A stretch of 64,000 bases of DNA from Beutenbergia cavernae DSM 12333 (GCF_000023105.1 NC_012669.1:4093025-4157024), one strand, 5' to 3'. Numbered from the stretch's first letter, positions 54,574 to 63,533 are shown. The notes: generated from the sequence alone by a model not told the origin. Numbers and translations: made by a program.

Positions 54574-56142
54574 TCAGCGGTGCTGGTGCGCGGAGTCGTG
54601 GTGGGCGAAGACGCGGCGGGTCGTGAGGTCGGCGCCCGTGAGGATCCCGGCGCGCGCGAGGAGCCGCCCGTGCTCCCAGTTCGAGAGCCCCAGCTCCGGC
54701 TGCGCGAGGGCGTACTGCCCGTCCACCCAGCGCGTGAAGCCGTCGCCGACGAACGGGGCGTCGACGGCGTCCCGGAAGTCCGCGTGGGCGGCGGCGTCGG
54801 AGCTGATGAGCGACGCGACGAAGTGCGGGCTGTGGCGGTTGAAGAGGGCGACGGCGTCGGCCACGTCGTCGACGACGACGAGCGTCAGCTCCGGCGTGTC
54901 CTCCCACTCCCACTCGGTGCCGAGCTCCGCCTCGGGCAGCAGGCTCGCGCGGGGCTCGGTGTGCACGCCGTCGGCGCGGTGCACCTCGATGCGGCGGTCG
55001 AGCTCGCCCGCGGGGAGCCAGCGCTCGCTGCCCGCGACGACGTGCACGCGGGCCGTGCCGGAACGTGCGGCAGCGGCCTCGTCGGCGGCGGCGAGCAGCA
55101 CGGGCACGAGCTCGGCCGCCCGCTCGGCGACGACGGCCGCCACGTTGAGCGTGTTGCACACCTTGCGATCCAGGGAGTGCCGGACGGCGCCGGCGAACCG
55201 CTCGACGTCAGCCGTGGCGTCGGCCACGAGCCAGGCGCCGCCCGTGCCGTGCGCGCTGACCGGCACGCCGGCGGAGCGTGCGACTCCGCTCAGCTGGGTC
55301 ACGGCCGGACCGGACCCACGCGCGACGGCGAGGGCGAGCCGGGCGTCGGAGAAGAGGGCCCAACCGGCGGAGCGGTCACGCACGGGGAGGAGGCTGACGG
55401 CGCCCTCGGGCAGCCCGGCCGCCGCGAGCGCGGGACGCAGAGCGCCGTCGCGGATCGCCTCGGCGGTGCCGAGAGCGTCGCCGCCGATGCGCAGGACGGC
55501 GGTGTTCCCGGTGGCGAGCACACCCGCGGCGTCGGCGAAGACGTTCGGCCGCCCCTCGAACACGAACGCGACGACGCCGAGCGGCGCCGGCACGACCTCG
55601 ACCTCCCAGCCGTCGTGGCGCACGAGCTGCACGTCGCCGCCGAGCGGCGCACCGCCGTCGTCGTCCCCGGATGCCGCGATACCGGCGTCGTCTGCGCCGG
55701 CGCCGCCGCCCCCGAGGATCGCGTCCCACTCGCGCAGCCCGGCGACCATGTCCTCGCGCATGCGGGGGGTGACGGCGAGGCGGGTGGTGCTGCGGCCGGC
55801 GTCGTGGGCGCGCTCGACGTCGGCCGCGTTGGCGGCCTCGATGCCGGACCAGACGGCGTCGTCGGCGAGGGCGTCGGCGAACGCCGTGAAGAAGGTCCGC
55901 AGCCGGGAGCGGGGGGCGGCGCGCACCGTCTCGAACGCGGCGACGGCGGCGTCGACCTGCTCCGTGACGACGCGCCGCACCTCGCCCGGGACGTGCAGGA
56001 GCTGGCCCGTGGCGGGATCGACGTGGAGGGCGTCGCCGGGGGCGAACGCCGCGGCGAGGGCGTCGTCGACGACGGTGAAGCGGTCTCCGCCGAACGGCAC
56101 GAGGGTGCCCGCGGTCAGGGACTCGAGGGCGCCGGTGGTCAT
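54574..56142 (-). CDS. ProA-like aldehyde dehydrogenase with extended N-terminus
   Basis: A 522-residue protein matching glutamate-5-semialdehyde dehydrogenase over most of its length (FEGRPNVFADAAGVLATGNTAVLRIGG near 195-220; catalytic Cys in RKVCNTLNV near 335). It is about 100 residues longer than usual ProA because of an N-terminal extension and a Gly/Asp-rich insert (near 145-165). It may be a paralogue acting on another acyl phosphate or aldehyde rather than proline biosynthesis; no proB is nearby. The ATG is 6 nt after TAAGAT, leaderless, sharing its -10 with the divergent kinase. Confidence 0.83.
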   Translation of the reverse strand: MTTGALESLTAGTLVPFGGDRFTVVDDALAAAFAPGDALHVDPATGQLLHVPGEVRRVVTEQVDAAVAAFETVRAAPRSRLRTFFTAFADALADDAVWSGIEAANAADVERAHDAGRSTTRLAVTPRMREDMVAGLREWDAILGGGGAGADDAGIAASGDDDGGAPLGGDVQLVRHDGWEVEVVPAPLGVVAFVFEGRPNVFADAAGVLATGNTAVLRIGGDALGTAEAIRDGALRPALAAAGLPEGAVSLLPVRDRSAGWALFSDARLALAVARGSGPAVTQLSGVARSAGVPVSAHGTGGAWLVADATADVERFAGAVRHSLDRKVCNTLNVAAVVAERAAELVPVLLAAADEAAAARSGTARVHVVAGSERWLPAGELDRRIEVHRADGVHTEPRASLLPEAELGTEWEWEDTPELTLVVVDDVADAVALFNRHSPHFVASLISSDAAAHADFRDAVDAPFVGDGFTRWVDGQYALAQPELGLSNWEHGRLLARAGILTGADLTTRRVFAHHDSAHQHR

Positions 56143-56148
56143 CGGGCC

Positions 56149-56158
56149 ATCTTAGGAT
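56149..56158. promoter_or_regulatory. overlapping divergent -10 elements
   Basis: TAAGAT on the minus strand (56154-56149) serves the dehydrogenase at 56142; TAGGAT on the plus strand (56153-56158) serves the kinase at 56166. The two hexamers share the TA pair at 56153-56154. Starts are 6 and 7 nt away, so both transcripts would be leaderless from a 23-bp region. Confidence 0.75.
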
Positions 56159-56165
56159 CGCCGTC

Positions 56166-56699
56166 GTGATGTGGCTGATGGTGGGCTTGCCGGGCGCGGG
56201 GAAGACGACCCGGGCGCGGGCGCTCGAACGCGAGCACGCCGCCCTGAGGCTGACCCCGGACGAGTGGGCGATGGCGCTGCTCGGCACGCTGCAGATCGGC
56301 GACCTGCGCGACACCCTCGAGGGCTTCCTGCTGGACCTCGCGGTGCCGGCGCTGACGGCGGGGACGAACGTCGTCGTGGACTTCGGGCTGTGGGGACGCG
56401 ACGAGCGCAGCGCCCTGCGCTGGATCGCCCAGCAGTGCGGGAGCCCGTGCGTCGTCGAGTACCGCCCGGTGGGCGCCGCGGAGCAGCGCGAGCGGGTCGG
56501 CGCGCGGGTGCGGAGCGACCCGTCGCAGGAGCTGCTGACCGACGCGGAGCTCGACGCCGGCCGCGCTGTGTTCGAGGAGCCGGACGGGGCGGAGCTCGAC
56601 GGCGGGGCGGTGCCGCCGCCGCCCGAGGGGTACGAGAGCTGGGGGCGGTGGGCGGCGGTGCGGTGGCCCGGACTGCGCGTTGTCGGTACCCACGCGTAG
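56166..56699 (+). CDS. P-loop kinase-like ATPase
   Basis: A 177-residue protein with a P-loop GLPGAGKTT (residues 8-16) and LTPDEWAMAL, VVVDFGLWGRDERSALR downstream, typical of AAA_33/polynucleotide kinase-like small kinases (often nucleotide or antibiotic kinases). Substrate unknown. GTG at 56166 or ATG at 56169 are both possible; GTG is 7 nt after TAGGAT. Leaderless, divergent from the dehydrogenase. Confidence 0.85.
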   Translation: MMWLMVGLPGAGKTTRARALEREHAALRLTPDEWAMALLGTLQIGDLRDTLEGFLLDLAVPALTAGTNVVVDFGLWGRDERSALRWIAQQCGSPCVVEYRPVGAAEQRERVGARVRSDPSQELLTDAELDAGRAVFEEPDGAELDGGAVPPPPEGYESWGRWAAVRWPGLRVVGTHA

Positions 56700-56708
56700 C
56701 GTCCAGCC

Positions 56709-57482
56709 ATGGTGCGCTTCACCGCCGACGACGACCTGGTGGATGCGGAGTTCTTCCGCGCGGATCTCCACGGCGCGGTGTTCCGCGACGCGAATCTCGC
56801 CGGGATCAGGGTGCGTGGCTCGTTCCTCGCGGGGGCGGACATCGACGGGATGATCGGTGGCCTCACGGTCTGGGGTGTCGAGGTCGCGCCGCTCGTCATG
56901 GCGGAGCTCGACCGGCGCCACCCGGAGCGTGCCGTGTTCTCGGCGACGACGCCGGAGGAGCTCCGATCCGGGTGGGCGGCGCTCGAGGCGATGTGGGAGA
57001 CGACGCTCGAGCGGGTCGGAGCGATGCCGCCCGGGACGCCGGAGAGGTCCGTCGACGGCGAGTTCTCGTTCGCGCAGACGCTCCGCCACCTGGTGCTGTC
57101 CATCGACGGCTGGCTCCGGTACGCGATCCTCAAGGACGAGTCGCCGTTCAACCGGCTGGGGGTGCTGTTCTGGGAGGCCCAGGGCCATGAGGAGGAGTTC
57201 GGGCTCGTGGCGAAGGATGCGCCCGTCTCGTTCGACGAGGTGCTCGAGGCGCGGGCGGGGCGCGTGGCGATGGTGCGCGAGTTCCTCGCCCGGGTCACCC
57301 CGGAGGAGCTCGCCCGCGTGTGCGGGTCGGCGATGTGGGACGACGCTCCCAACGCCGACACCATGACGGTGCTCGACTGCCTCCGGGTCATCTTCGACGA
57401 GGAGTGGAACCACCACCGGTACGCCGTGCGCGACCTCGACCTCATCGCCGCCGGCTCCGGGGACGGAGGCCCTGCCGGCTAG
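56709..57482 (+). CDS. DinB-superfamily protein with pentapeptide-like N-terminus
   Basis: A 257-residue protein. Residues 8-50 show a short A(D/N)LXX run (FFRADLHGAVFRDANLAGIRVRGSFLAGADIDG) like a pentapeptide repeat, followed by a DinB-type four-helix domain with metal-binding histidines in LRHLVLSIDGW (near 122) and EEWNHHRYA (near 232). DinB proteins are thiol- or metal-dependent enzymes. The fusion is uncommon. ATG is 6 nt after TAGCGT, leaderless, and 10 bp after the kinase stop. Confidence 0.82.
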   Translation: MVRFTADDDLVDAEFFRADLHGAVFRDANLAGIRVRGSFLAGADIDGMIGGLTVWGVEVAPLVMAELDRRHPERAVFSATTPEELRSGWAALEAMWETTLERVGAMPPGTPERSVDGEFSFAQTLRHLVLSIDGWLRYAILKDESPFNRLGVLFWEAQGHEEEFGLVAKDAPVSFDEVLEARAGRVAMVREFLARVTPEELARVCGSAMWDDAPNADTMTVLDCLRVIFDEEWNHHRYAVRDLDLIAAGSGDGGPAG

Positions 57483-57671
57483 CACCGACGCCGTCGGGGA
57501 TGCACGACGTGTCGGGATACCCCCCGTCCGGCACATAGACCCGGCATGAGACGCGCTCAGGGTTCCGAGGACGGCACCACCACCCGGACCGCGGTCACGC
57601 TCGCGCCTCGATTCGGTGTCAACTCGGCAACGACCGACCCGCCGCGCGAGCGCGCCCCCTACCGTTCCGGC

Positions 57672-58610
57672 ATGACTCAGGGGCACAGGGTGGTGCGAGG
57701 CGTCGGCGGCGCGGTGGTCGCGATCTTCCTCGGGGCGATCCTGCTGGTGGGGTGCAGCGGTGGTGGCGGCAGCTCGGGCGACGACGGCATCGAGGGCGCC
57801 GACGGCGGCGGCGACATGGGCGCGAACGAAGGGGCCGGGGCCGAGGAAGCCGCAGCGGATCGCGAGGCGCCGGCGCAGGACACCGACGGCGAGGTGCGGC
57901 AGGTCATCACCACGGCGATGGCGTCCGTGCTGGTCGAGGACCCGGCGGCGGCGGCGGACGAGCTCGCCGACACGGCGGAGGGCGCCGGCGGTCGGGTGGA
58001 GCGCCGGAGCGAACAGGCCGGCGACGACGTCGCGGCGGTCTCGCCGTCGGCGAGCGTGACGGTCCGGGTCCCCTCCGACGACCTGACCACGGTCATCGAC
58101 TCGCTCGACGACCTCGGTGAGGTGCGCGACCTCAACCAGGAGAGCACCGACGTCACCGAAGCGGCACAGGACCTGGACGCGCGCATCGCCGCGCTCGAGA
58201 CGTCCACGGACAGGCTGCTCGAGATCATGGCCGGTGCCGAGGACTCGTCGGACCTGCTGGCGGCCGAGTCGGCGCTCAGCGAGCGGCAGGCGGAGCTGGA
58301 GTCGCTGCAGTCGGAGCGGGACTACCTGGCCGACCAGGTGGCGATGTCGACGCTGGACGTCACGTTCGTCGCGGAGTCCGAGCCGACCATCGAGCCGAGC
58401 GGCTTCACCGGGGGCATCGCGAACGGGTGGCGTGCCCTGGTGTCGTTCGTGGGTGTGGTGCTCGCGGTGACGGGCGCGCTGCTCCCGTGGCTCCTGGTGA
58501 TCGGGGTGCCGGCTGCTCTCGTCACCTGGGTCGTCCGACGTCGTCGGGGCCGGGTCGCTGTCGCTCCCGGTGGCTCTTCGGTCGTTCCGAAGGACGACGG
58601 CGGCGCCTGA
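57672..58610 (+). CDS. DUF4349 lipoprotein with C-terminal membrane helix
   Basis: A 312-residue lipoprotein: signal peptide with lipobox LLVGC (Cys near 28), a Gly/Ala/Glu-rich linker (29-72), DUF4349 domain (about 75-240, with SVTVRVPSDDLTTVIDSL and DLDARIAALETS), a coiled coil and a C-terminal transmembrane helix (about 255-290) followed by a basic tail. DUF4349 proteins are envelope proteins of unclear function. ATG is 6 nt after TACCGT, leaderless; a longer in-frame start at 57546 is unlikely. Confidence 0.85.
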   Translation: MTQGHRVVRGVGGAVVAIFLGAILLVGCSGGGGSSGDDGIEGADGGGDMGANEGAGAEEAAADREAPAQDTDGEVRQVITTAMASVLVEDPAAAADELADTAEGAGGRVERRSEQAGDDVAAVSPSASVTVRVPSDDLTTVIDSLDDLGEVRDLNQESTDVTEAAQDLDARIAALETSTDRLLEIMAGAEDSSDLLAAESALSERQAELESLQSERDYLADQVAMSTLDVTFVAESEPTIEPSGFTGGIANGWRALVSFVGVVLAVTGALLPWLLVIGVPAALVTWVVRRRRGRVAVAPGGSSVVPKDDGGA

Positions 58611-58647
58611 GTGTGGGCAAGAGCCCCCTCGGCGACAGAGACACGGT

Positions 58648-59586
58648 GTGAGACGTCTCGGTGCGGTGACGCTGGTCCTCGTCGGTGGCGCGATGGCGCT
58701 CGGCGCGTGCGGGGTAGCGCCCGACGGTTCTGACTCCCCGGGTGCGCCCATCGTCCGGGGCGAGGAGGCGCCGTCGGCCGCTGAGGAGGAGGCGGCCGAG
58801 GAGCCGGCCGGCTTCCCGGAGGTGCCGCCCGTGGTGCTCACCCTCGCCGACGGCGAGGTGCCGCTCAGGCCCTGGACGTTCTGTCTCGAGGGTGGGTGCG
58901 CGGACGGCATGCGGCCGGAGGACCCGTACGACGTCGGTAGTCCCGGGTCGGTGGAGTTCTCGTTCGAGCGCGCTGGGTGGGAGTTCGAGGCGACGTTCAC
59001 GGACGACCGGGACGCGGACTGCCCGCGCGCCGTCACCACGGAGGCGGAGGCCACGAGCCCGACCACGTTCCGCCTGGAGCCGGCCGGTCCGGCCGGAGCG
59101 TGGACCGTTGACCTGTTCGGGAGGAAGGACGGCGAGGGCGACGTCGTCGTCTCCTTCGACTGGACGACCCCCGTCGACGGGACGATGCCGGACGCCGCGA
59201 CGGGCGTCGCCGCCGTCCTCGCCGACCACGACGGCGCGCTCGACAGCTACGGCGTCGAGGTGTCGGTGCGCGACCTCGCCTTCACGCCCGCCGAGACCGT
59301 CGCGACGATGACCGTGACGAGTGCTGTCGGCGAGGCGGTGGTGATCGACCTCGCGGCCCTGGGCGACGGATGTATCGGCGCGGGCGCGCTCTACCTGACG
59401 GCGTCGCCGGACGAGGGCCGACGGGCGACGCTCATCGGGGACGGGCCGTTCACGTATCGGGTGGACCTCGTGCTCGACGGCGTCCCGTACGTCGGCGTCG
59501 GGACGTGGCCCGACGGCGTGGTTCCCGAGCTCGAGCCGTTCGTCCCGCTGACCTGGACGCCGGAGCTGCCCGTCTACCGCGGCTGA
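58648..59586 (+). CDS. secreted lipoprotein of unknown function
   Basis: A 312-residue protein with a signal peptide and lipobox ALGAC (Cys near 20), then an acidic linker and a beta-rich domain with cysteine pairs (FCLEGGCADG near 75, a further Cys near 116 and 234). No family recognised. GTG start; 38 bp after the DUF4349 stop, possibly co-transcribed. Could be an envelope binding protein. Confidence 0.75.
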   Translation: MRRLGAVTLVLVGGAMALGACGVAPDGSDSPGAPIVRGEEAPSAAEEEAAEEPAGFPEVPPVVLTLADGEVPLRPWTFCLEGGCADGMRPEDPYDVGSPGSVEFSFERAGWEFEATFTDDRDADCPRAVTTEAEATSPTTFRLEPAGPAGAWTVDLFGRKDGEGDVVVSFDWTTPVDGTMPDAATGVAAVLADHDGALDSYGVEVSVRDLAFTPAETVATMTVTSAVGEAVVIDLAALGDGCIGAGALYLTASPDEGRRATLIGDGPFTYRVDLVLDGVPYVGVGTWPDGVVPELEPFVPLTWTPELPVYRG

Positions 59587-59698
59587 GGTGCCATCGCCTC
59601 ACGGGTTCGCTCGCGTGGACGGGCGGGGTGCCGGCGCCGGGCATACGGCGTCGAGCCCCACGCCCTGCGTCCGGTCGGCGAGGTCGTAGGCTCGCGCG

Positions 59699-60529
59699 AT
59701 GTTCACTGTCGCCGAGCGGGTGAGGGTGCGGGAGTCGCTGGTCGAGGCGGCGCGGGCCGATCCCCTGGTGACGGCTGCCGCGCTCACGGGTTCGGCGGCG
59801 CGGGACGCCGAGGACGCCTGGTCCGACATCGACCTCGCCCTGCGGATCGACGGCGCCGCCGATCCGATGGAGGTCGCCGCCGCGTGGACCGCTCGGATGT
59901 ACGCCGACCACGACGCCGTTCATCATCTCGATGTCTGGGCGGGCGCCACCCTGTTCCGGGTGTTCCTCCTGCGCAGCTCCCTGCAGGTGGACATCGCGTT
60001 CTGGGCGGACGGCGACTTCGGCGCGAAGGGGCCGAGCTGGCGCCTGCTCTTCGGCACGGCCGGGCCGCCGGTCGACCCGCGCCCGGCGGACCCGGAGTCC
60101 CTCGTCGGAACGGGCTGGCTCTACGCGTTGCACGCCCGCGCGAGCATCGCCCGCGGACGGGTGATTCAGGCGGCGTACATGCTCGACGGCGTCCGCGACC
60201 AGGTCGTGTCGCTCGCCTGCGCGCGGCTTGATTTGCCGTTCGTCCAGGCCCGCGGGGCGGACGATCTGCCCGCCGAGCTGCGCGCCGCCGTCGCCGACAC
60301 GATGCCGCGCTCGATCGAGCGTCCCGAGCTCGAGCGAGCGTTCGCCGTCGTCGCGCGACTCCTTCTGGACGAGGCGGCGCACGTGGACGAGCTTCTCGCC
60401 GAGCGCCTGGCCGAGCCGGCGGGATCCTCGCAGGGCTCGAATGACGGGCCGCGTCCGACGCTGCGACTGACCCGCGGCGACCTTCTGGCGGCCTACTGGC
60501 GCCGCGGTGGCAGCGGAGGCCGGTGGTAG
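59699..60529 (+). CDS. nucleotidyltransferase (aminoglycoside adenylyltransferase-like)
   Basis: A 276-residue protein with an N-terminal nucleotidyltransferase motif LTGSAARDAEDAWSDIDLAL (near 30-49, GSxxR..SDxDL), a second acidic position in LQVDIAFW near 94-101, and a helical C-terminal domain. It transfers NMP to an unknown substrate. ATG 6 nt after TAGGCT, leaderless. Its 3' end overlaps the convergent HNH gene by 37 bp. Confidence 0.85.
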   Translation: MFTVAERVRVRESLVEAARADPLVTAAALTGSAARDAEDAWSDIDLALRIDGAADPMEVAAAWTARMYADHDAVHHLDVWAGATLFRVFLLRSSLQVDIAFWADGDFGAKGPSWRLLFGTAGPPVDPRPADPESLVGTGWLYALHARASIARGRVIQAAYMLDGVRDQVVSLACARLDLPFVQARGADDLPAELRAAVADTMPRSIERPELERAFAVVARLLLDEAAHVDELLAERLAEPAGSSQGSNDGPRPTLRLTRGDLLAAYWRRGGSGGRW

Positions 60530-62478
60530 GCGTTGCGCAGCGGCCCGCCGCGCCCGGATCCGCGGCCCGTTCCGGCGTCGGGCCGCCGGAACCACGGCAG
60601 GCCGGAGCGCATGACGATGCTCCAGTGGCCCTCGTGGACGAGGTGGTGGTGGTACGGACAGAGCAGGACGGCGTTGTCGAGGCTCGTCGCGCCGTCGTTC
60701 CACCACGGGACGACGTGATGCCCTTCGCACCAGGTGGCGGGGATGTGACAGCCGGGGAACGCGCAGCCGCCGTCCCTGGCGATCAGTGCCTTGCGCACGT
60801 GGGTGCGGAACAGCCGCTTCGTACGGCCGACGTCGAGGACGGCGCCGCTCGAACTGAGCACGATCGGCGTGATTCCGGCGTCGCATGCGAGGCGGCGCAC
60901 CGCGTGCACCGGAACCGGGCCGGTGTACGGCAGCTGAGCCGACCCGAGTCCGGACCGGAGCACGTCGAGATCGACGGTGACCATGACCTGGGTGGGGAGC
61001 CCGCCCGTCTCGGGGAGGTCCGCCGACCGGAGCGCGGCACCGCACGCGGCGAAGAGTGCATCGAGGCGCCGTCGGGCGACGGGACGGCGGTCCGGCTCGG
61101 GCCGCTCCGTCGCGATCGCCACCGTTCGCGCCGACTTACCACTCGGCTCGTTCGCCGCCACGGCCGCGGCCGCGGAGTCGGCGGCTCCCGCTGACCCGTC
61201 GGCGTCGCCGCTACCTCCGGCCACGACGTCGCCCAGGGCTGCCGACCCCGCAGCTGACCCCACGCCGTCGAGCGCCTCGGAATCAGCCCCGACCGAACTG
61301 GACGATGACCTGGCACCGTCGGGCACCTTGGATGCCGCACCGGCCGAACCTGCAGCCGACCCGCCGTCGTCGGCCTGTGCGACGCCGGTGCCTGGCAGCG
61401 CCCCGCCGCGCGGGTTCGTGCCCGTGGCGAAGACGGTCTCGAGGAGCTCCCGGCCGACGTCGTCGGTGAGGATGCGGATCTGCGTGAGTCCGTGCCGGCG
61501 TCCGTCGAAGAAGACGCCTTGGCGTGCTGACAGCTCGGCCTCCGACGGCGCGGGACCGTCCTGGTCGACCAGGTGGACGCAGCGATCGACGAGGCGGTGG
61601 ACGTCGTCGGCATCGAGCTGCCGTGCAGCATCGGTGAGGATCGCCTCGACCTCGGCGATCTCCGCATCCGGATCCGGATCCCGGTCTGCCGTGTCGTCGG
61701 CGTTCGTGCTCGCGGGGCTTTGCTCGGACACGGCCGCGGTGCCGGTGCCGCGAGCTGCGGCCCGGATCGCCCGGTCGACCTGGCGCATGCCGCGCAGGAT
61801 GTGCCGGACGGCGTCGGGGTCGCCGCTGCCCTCGGCGACGAGTCCAGCGACGCCAGGGAACCGCACCGGCAGCTCAGCGCCAGTGATGGTGACGCGTGGG
61901 AGCAGATCCGCGGCGGCAGCCACCCGACGGCGCGCTTCTGCACCTGAGAGCCGCAGGCCGACTCGCAGGGCGTCGGCCGCCGACCGATACGCCGGGCGAC
62001 GCCGTCGCGAACGACCTCTCGTGCCGGGCTCCGACCACCCGCACGCGAGGTCCGGCACGCTCGTCGCGCGCCCGGTGGCGCCCGTGTCAGTGCAGTCGCG
62101 GCGGTGAGCACTCGTGACGCTCTGTGACGCCTCGGCTCCCGTTCCGGCGCCGAGCCGGGCGTCCGCTCCGAACGTGAGCGGACCGTCCTCCACGCCGAGC
62201 GCAAAGCTCGCCCCGCCCTCGACCTCACGCTCGTGCGCCTCGGCAACGGCGTGCGCCGCCACGAGCTGCACGTGCCCGAGTGCGCGGGCGAGGTCCTCGA
62301 CGGCAGCCGCAGCAGCGAGCGCAGCCGCCAAGCCACCACCGGACGATGCGATCAGTTCTGCCGCGCACGCGACGGACGACTGCGCCCTTCCGAGCGTTGC
62401 CTGCAGGCCCCCGCCGGCACCCGCATCCGGCACCACGCGTTCCCGCGCGGCGCCTCGGGGGTCGTCGATCTCGGCCAT
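60493..62478 (-). CDS. HNH endonuclease of the 13E12/DUF222 family
   Basis: A 661-residue protein: DUF222 helical domain (about 25-345), a long Ala/Gly/Ser/Asp-rich low-complexity linker (about 365-450), and a C-terminal HNH domain (ARDGGCAFPGCHIPATWCEGHHVVPWW...LCPYHHHLVHEG, near 570-620). Such proteins occur in many copies in actinobacterial genomes, and mycobacterial members are SOS-induced. A LexA-type box (62495-62510) lies 17 bp upstream of its start. The role in DNA repair or mobility is unproven. The 3' end overlaps the nucleotidyltransferase gene. Confidence 0.9.
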   Translation of the reverse strand: MAEIDDPRGAARERVVPDAGAGGGLQATLGRAQSSVACAAELIASSGGGLAAALAAAAAVEDLARALGHVQLVAAHAVAEAHEREVEGGASFALGVEDGPLTFGADARLGAGTGAEASQSVTSAHRRDCTDTGATGRATSVPDLACGWSEPGTRGRSRRRRPAYRSAADALRVGLRLSGAEARRRVAAAADLLPRVTITGAELPVRFPGVAGLVAEGSGDPDAVRHILRGMRQVDRAIRAAARGTGTAAVSEQSPASTNADDTADRDPDPDAEIAEVEAILTDAARQLDADDVHRLVDRCVHLVDQDGPAPSEAELSARQGVFFDGRRHGLTQIRILTDDVGRELLETVFATGTNPRGGALPGTGVAQADDGGSAAGSAGAASKVPDGARSSSSSVGADSEALDGVGSAAGSAALGDVVAGGSGDADGSAGAADSAAAAVAANEPSGKSARTVAIATERPEPDRRPVARRRLDALFAACGAALRSADLPETGGLPTQVMVTVDLDVLRSGLGSAQLPYTGPVPVHAVRRLACDAGITPIVLSSSGAVLDVGRTKRLFRTHVRKALIARDGGCAFPGCHIPATWCEGHHVVPWWNDGATSLDNAVLLCPYHHHLVHEGHWSIVMRSGLPWFRRPDAGTGRGSGRGGPLRNAYHRPPLPPRRQ

Positions 62479-62494
62479 ACGTCATTCTCACCGC

Positions 62495-62510
62495 TCGAAC
62501 ACCCGTTCGC
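62495..62510. promoter_or_regulatory. LexA/SOS box
   Basis: TCGAAC-ACCC-GTTCGC matches the actinobacterial SOS box TCGAAC-N4-GTTCGA with one end mismatch, 17 bp upstream of the HNH start. It predicts LexA control and induction by DNA damage. Confidence 0.78.
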
Positions 62511-62951
62511 AAGTCTGATGACGCCTCTTCTTGCATTCTGGACAAGAATCCACAGGATTTCTCAGACACGCTCGTGAAGTTGTTCTGGGGACAACTCGTC
62601 AAAGTGCCGACGAGGCAGGCAGAGGTGGGGGTGGGCACGGCACGGCCAGTAGAGCTGGGGCGGGCCAGACGGACGGCCCGGCCCGGGCCGGCCAGATCAC
62701 AGAGCCAACGGGCAGGCCACGCCTCCCACTCGCCCATCAATGAGAGCCCGGAGAACACCAGCAGAACACGAAGCTCGCCGAAATCCGATGAGCGACCCCG
62801 CGCCGTCGTCGTCCTCGATATCCGACCAGCCCCGCCCCGTACATCCCCAGCGCCTGAAGCCCACCCTGAGAACACCCCGCGACAACAAACCCCGGAAACC
62901 GAACGAAGAACCCCGAAACCCCGAGCCCCAACCACCACCTACGATCAGGAG
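62511..62951. other. non-coding leader region with strand asymmetry
   Basis: It contains two short inverted repeats (TTCTTG/CAAGAA at 62528-62548; GTTGT/ACAAC at 62579-62595) and, from about 62830 to 62945, a plus-strand stretch that is C- and A-rich with few G or T. A 71-codon proline-rich frame (62740-62955) crosses it and ends at the TGA inside AGGAGGTGA. It may be a leader ORF or chance. Confidence 0.6.
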
Positions 62952-63533
62952 GTGAGAATCCGCCGCGCGATCGCCCGCGCCTTCTGGGCCGTGAGTCGCT
63001 GGCGCCTCCGCACCGAGGGCCCGCCGACCGGCCCGAGCATCCTGCTCGGCGTCCCGCACACGTCCAACTGGGACTTCGTGCTCATGCTCGCGATCGCCTG
63101 GGAGGCGGGCATCCACGTCCGCTGGCTCGGCAAGAGCTCGCTCTTTCGCGGCCCGGCGGGACCCGTGATGCGCGCCCTGGGGGGCATCCCCGTCGACCGC
63201 GGCGACCCGAGCCGCGTGGTGCGCGACGTCGTCGCCCGGGTCCACGCGGGCGAGACGTTCTCGCTGGTCGTCACACCCGAGGGCACCCGCGGCGCCGGCA
63301 CCTACTGGAAGTCCGGCTTCTACCGCATCGCCCGCGAGACCGGCCTGCCCGTCACACTGGGCTACGTGGATCGCACCACGATGACCAGCGGCCTCGGCCC
63401 GACGATCGTGCTCACCGGCGACGTCCGCGCCGACATGGACGTCATCCGCGCCTTCTACGCCGACAAGTCCGGCATCGTCCCCTCTCGTCGCACCGAGCCC
63501 CGCCTGCGCGACGAGGACCAGCCCGAGCCGTGA
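62952..63533 (+). CDS. lysophospholipid acyltransferase (PlsC-like)
   Basis: A 193-residue acyltransferase with the HX4D motif HTSNWD (near 37), a second motif GGIPVDRG near 78 and PEGTR near 109. It acylates lysophosphatidic acid in phospholipid synthesis. The GTG overlaps a perfect AGGAGGTGA site, which leaves no room for normal spacing; translation may begin slightly downstream or be coupled to the leader ORF, whose stop overlaps (GTGA). The product is followed by a phosphatidyltransferase in an overlapping frame. Start uncertain. Confidence 0.83.
   Translation: MRIRRAIARAFWAVSRWRLRTEGPPTGPSILLGVPHTSNWDFVLMLAIAWEAGIHVRWLGKSSLFRGPAGPVMRALGGIPVDRGDPSRVVRDVVARVHAGETFSLVVTPEGTRGAGTYWKSGFYRIARETGLPVTLGYVDRTTMTSGLGPTIVLTGDVRADMDVIRAFYADKSGIVPSRRTEPRLRDEDQPEP

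Noticed and set aside
56139-59066. 975-codon minus-strand frame
   Set aside because: Antisense to four plus-strand genes with P-loop, DinB and lipobox features.
62740-62955. 71-residue proline-rich frame as a gene
   Set aside because: No start signal and biased composition; kept only as a possible leader ORF.
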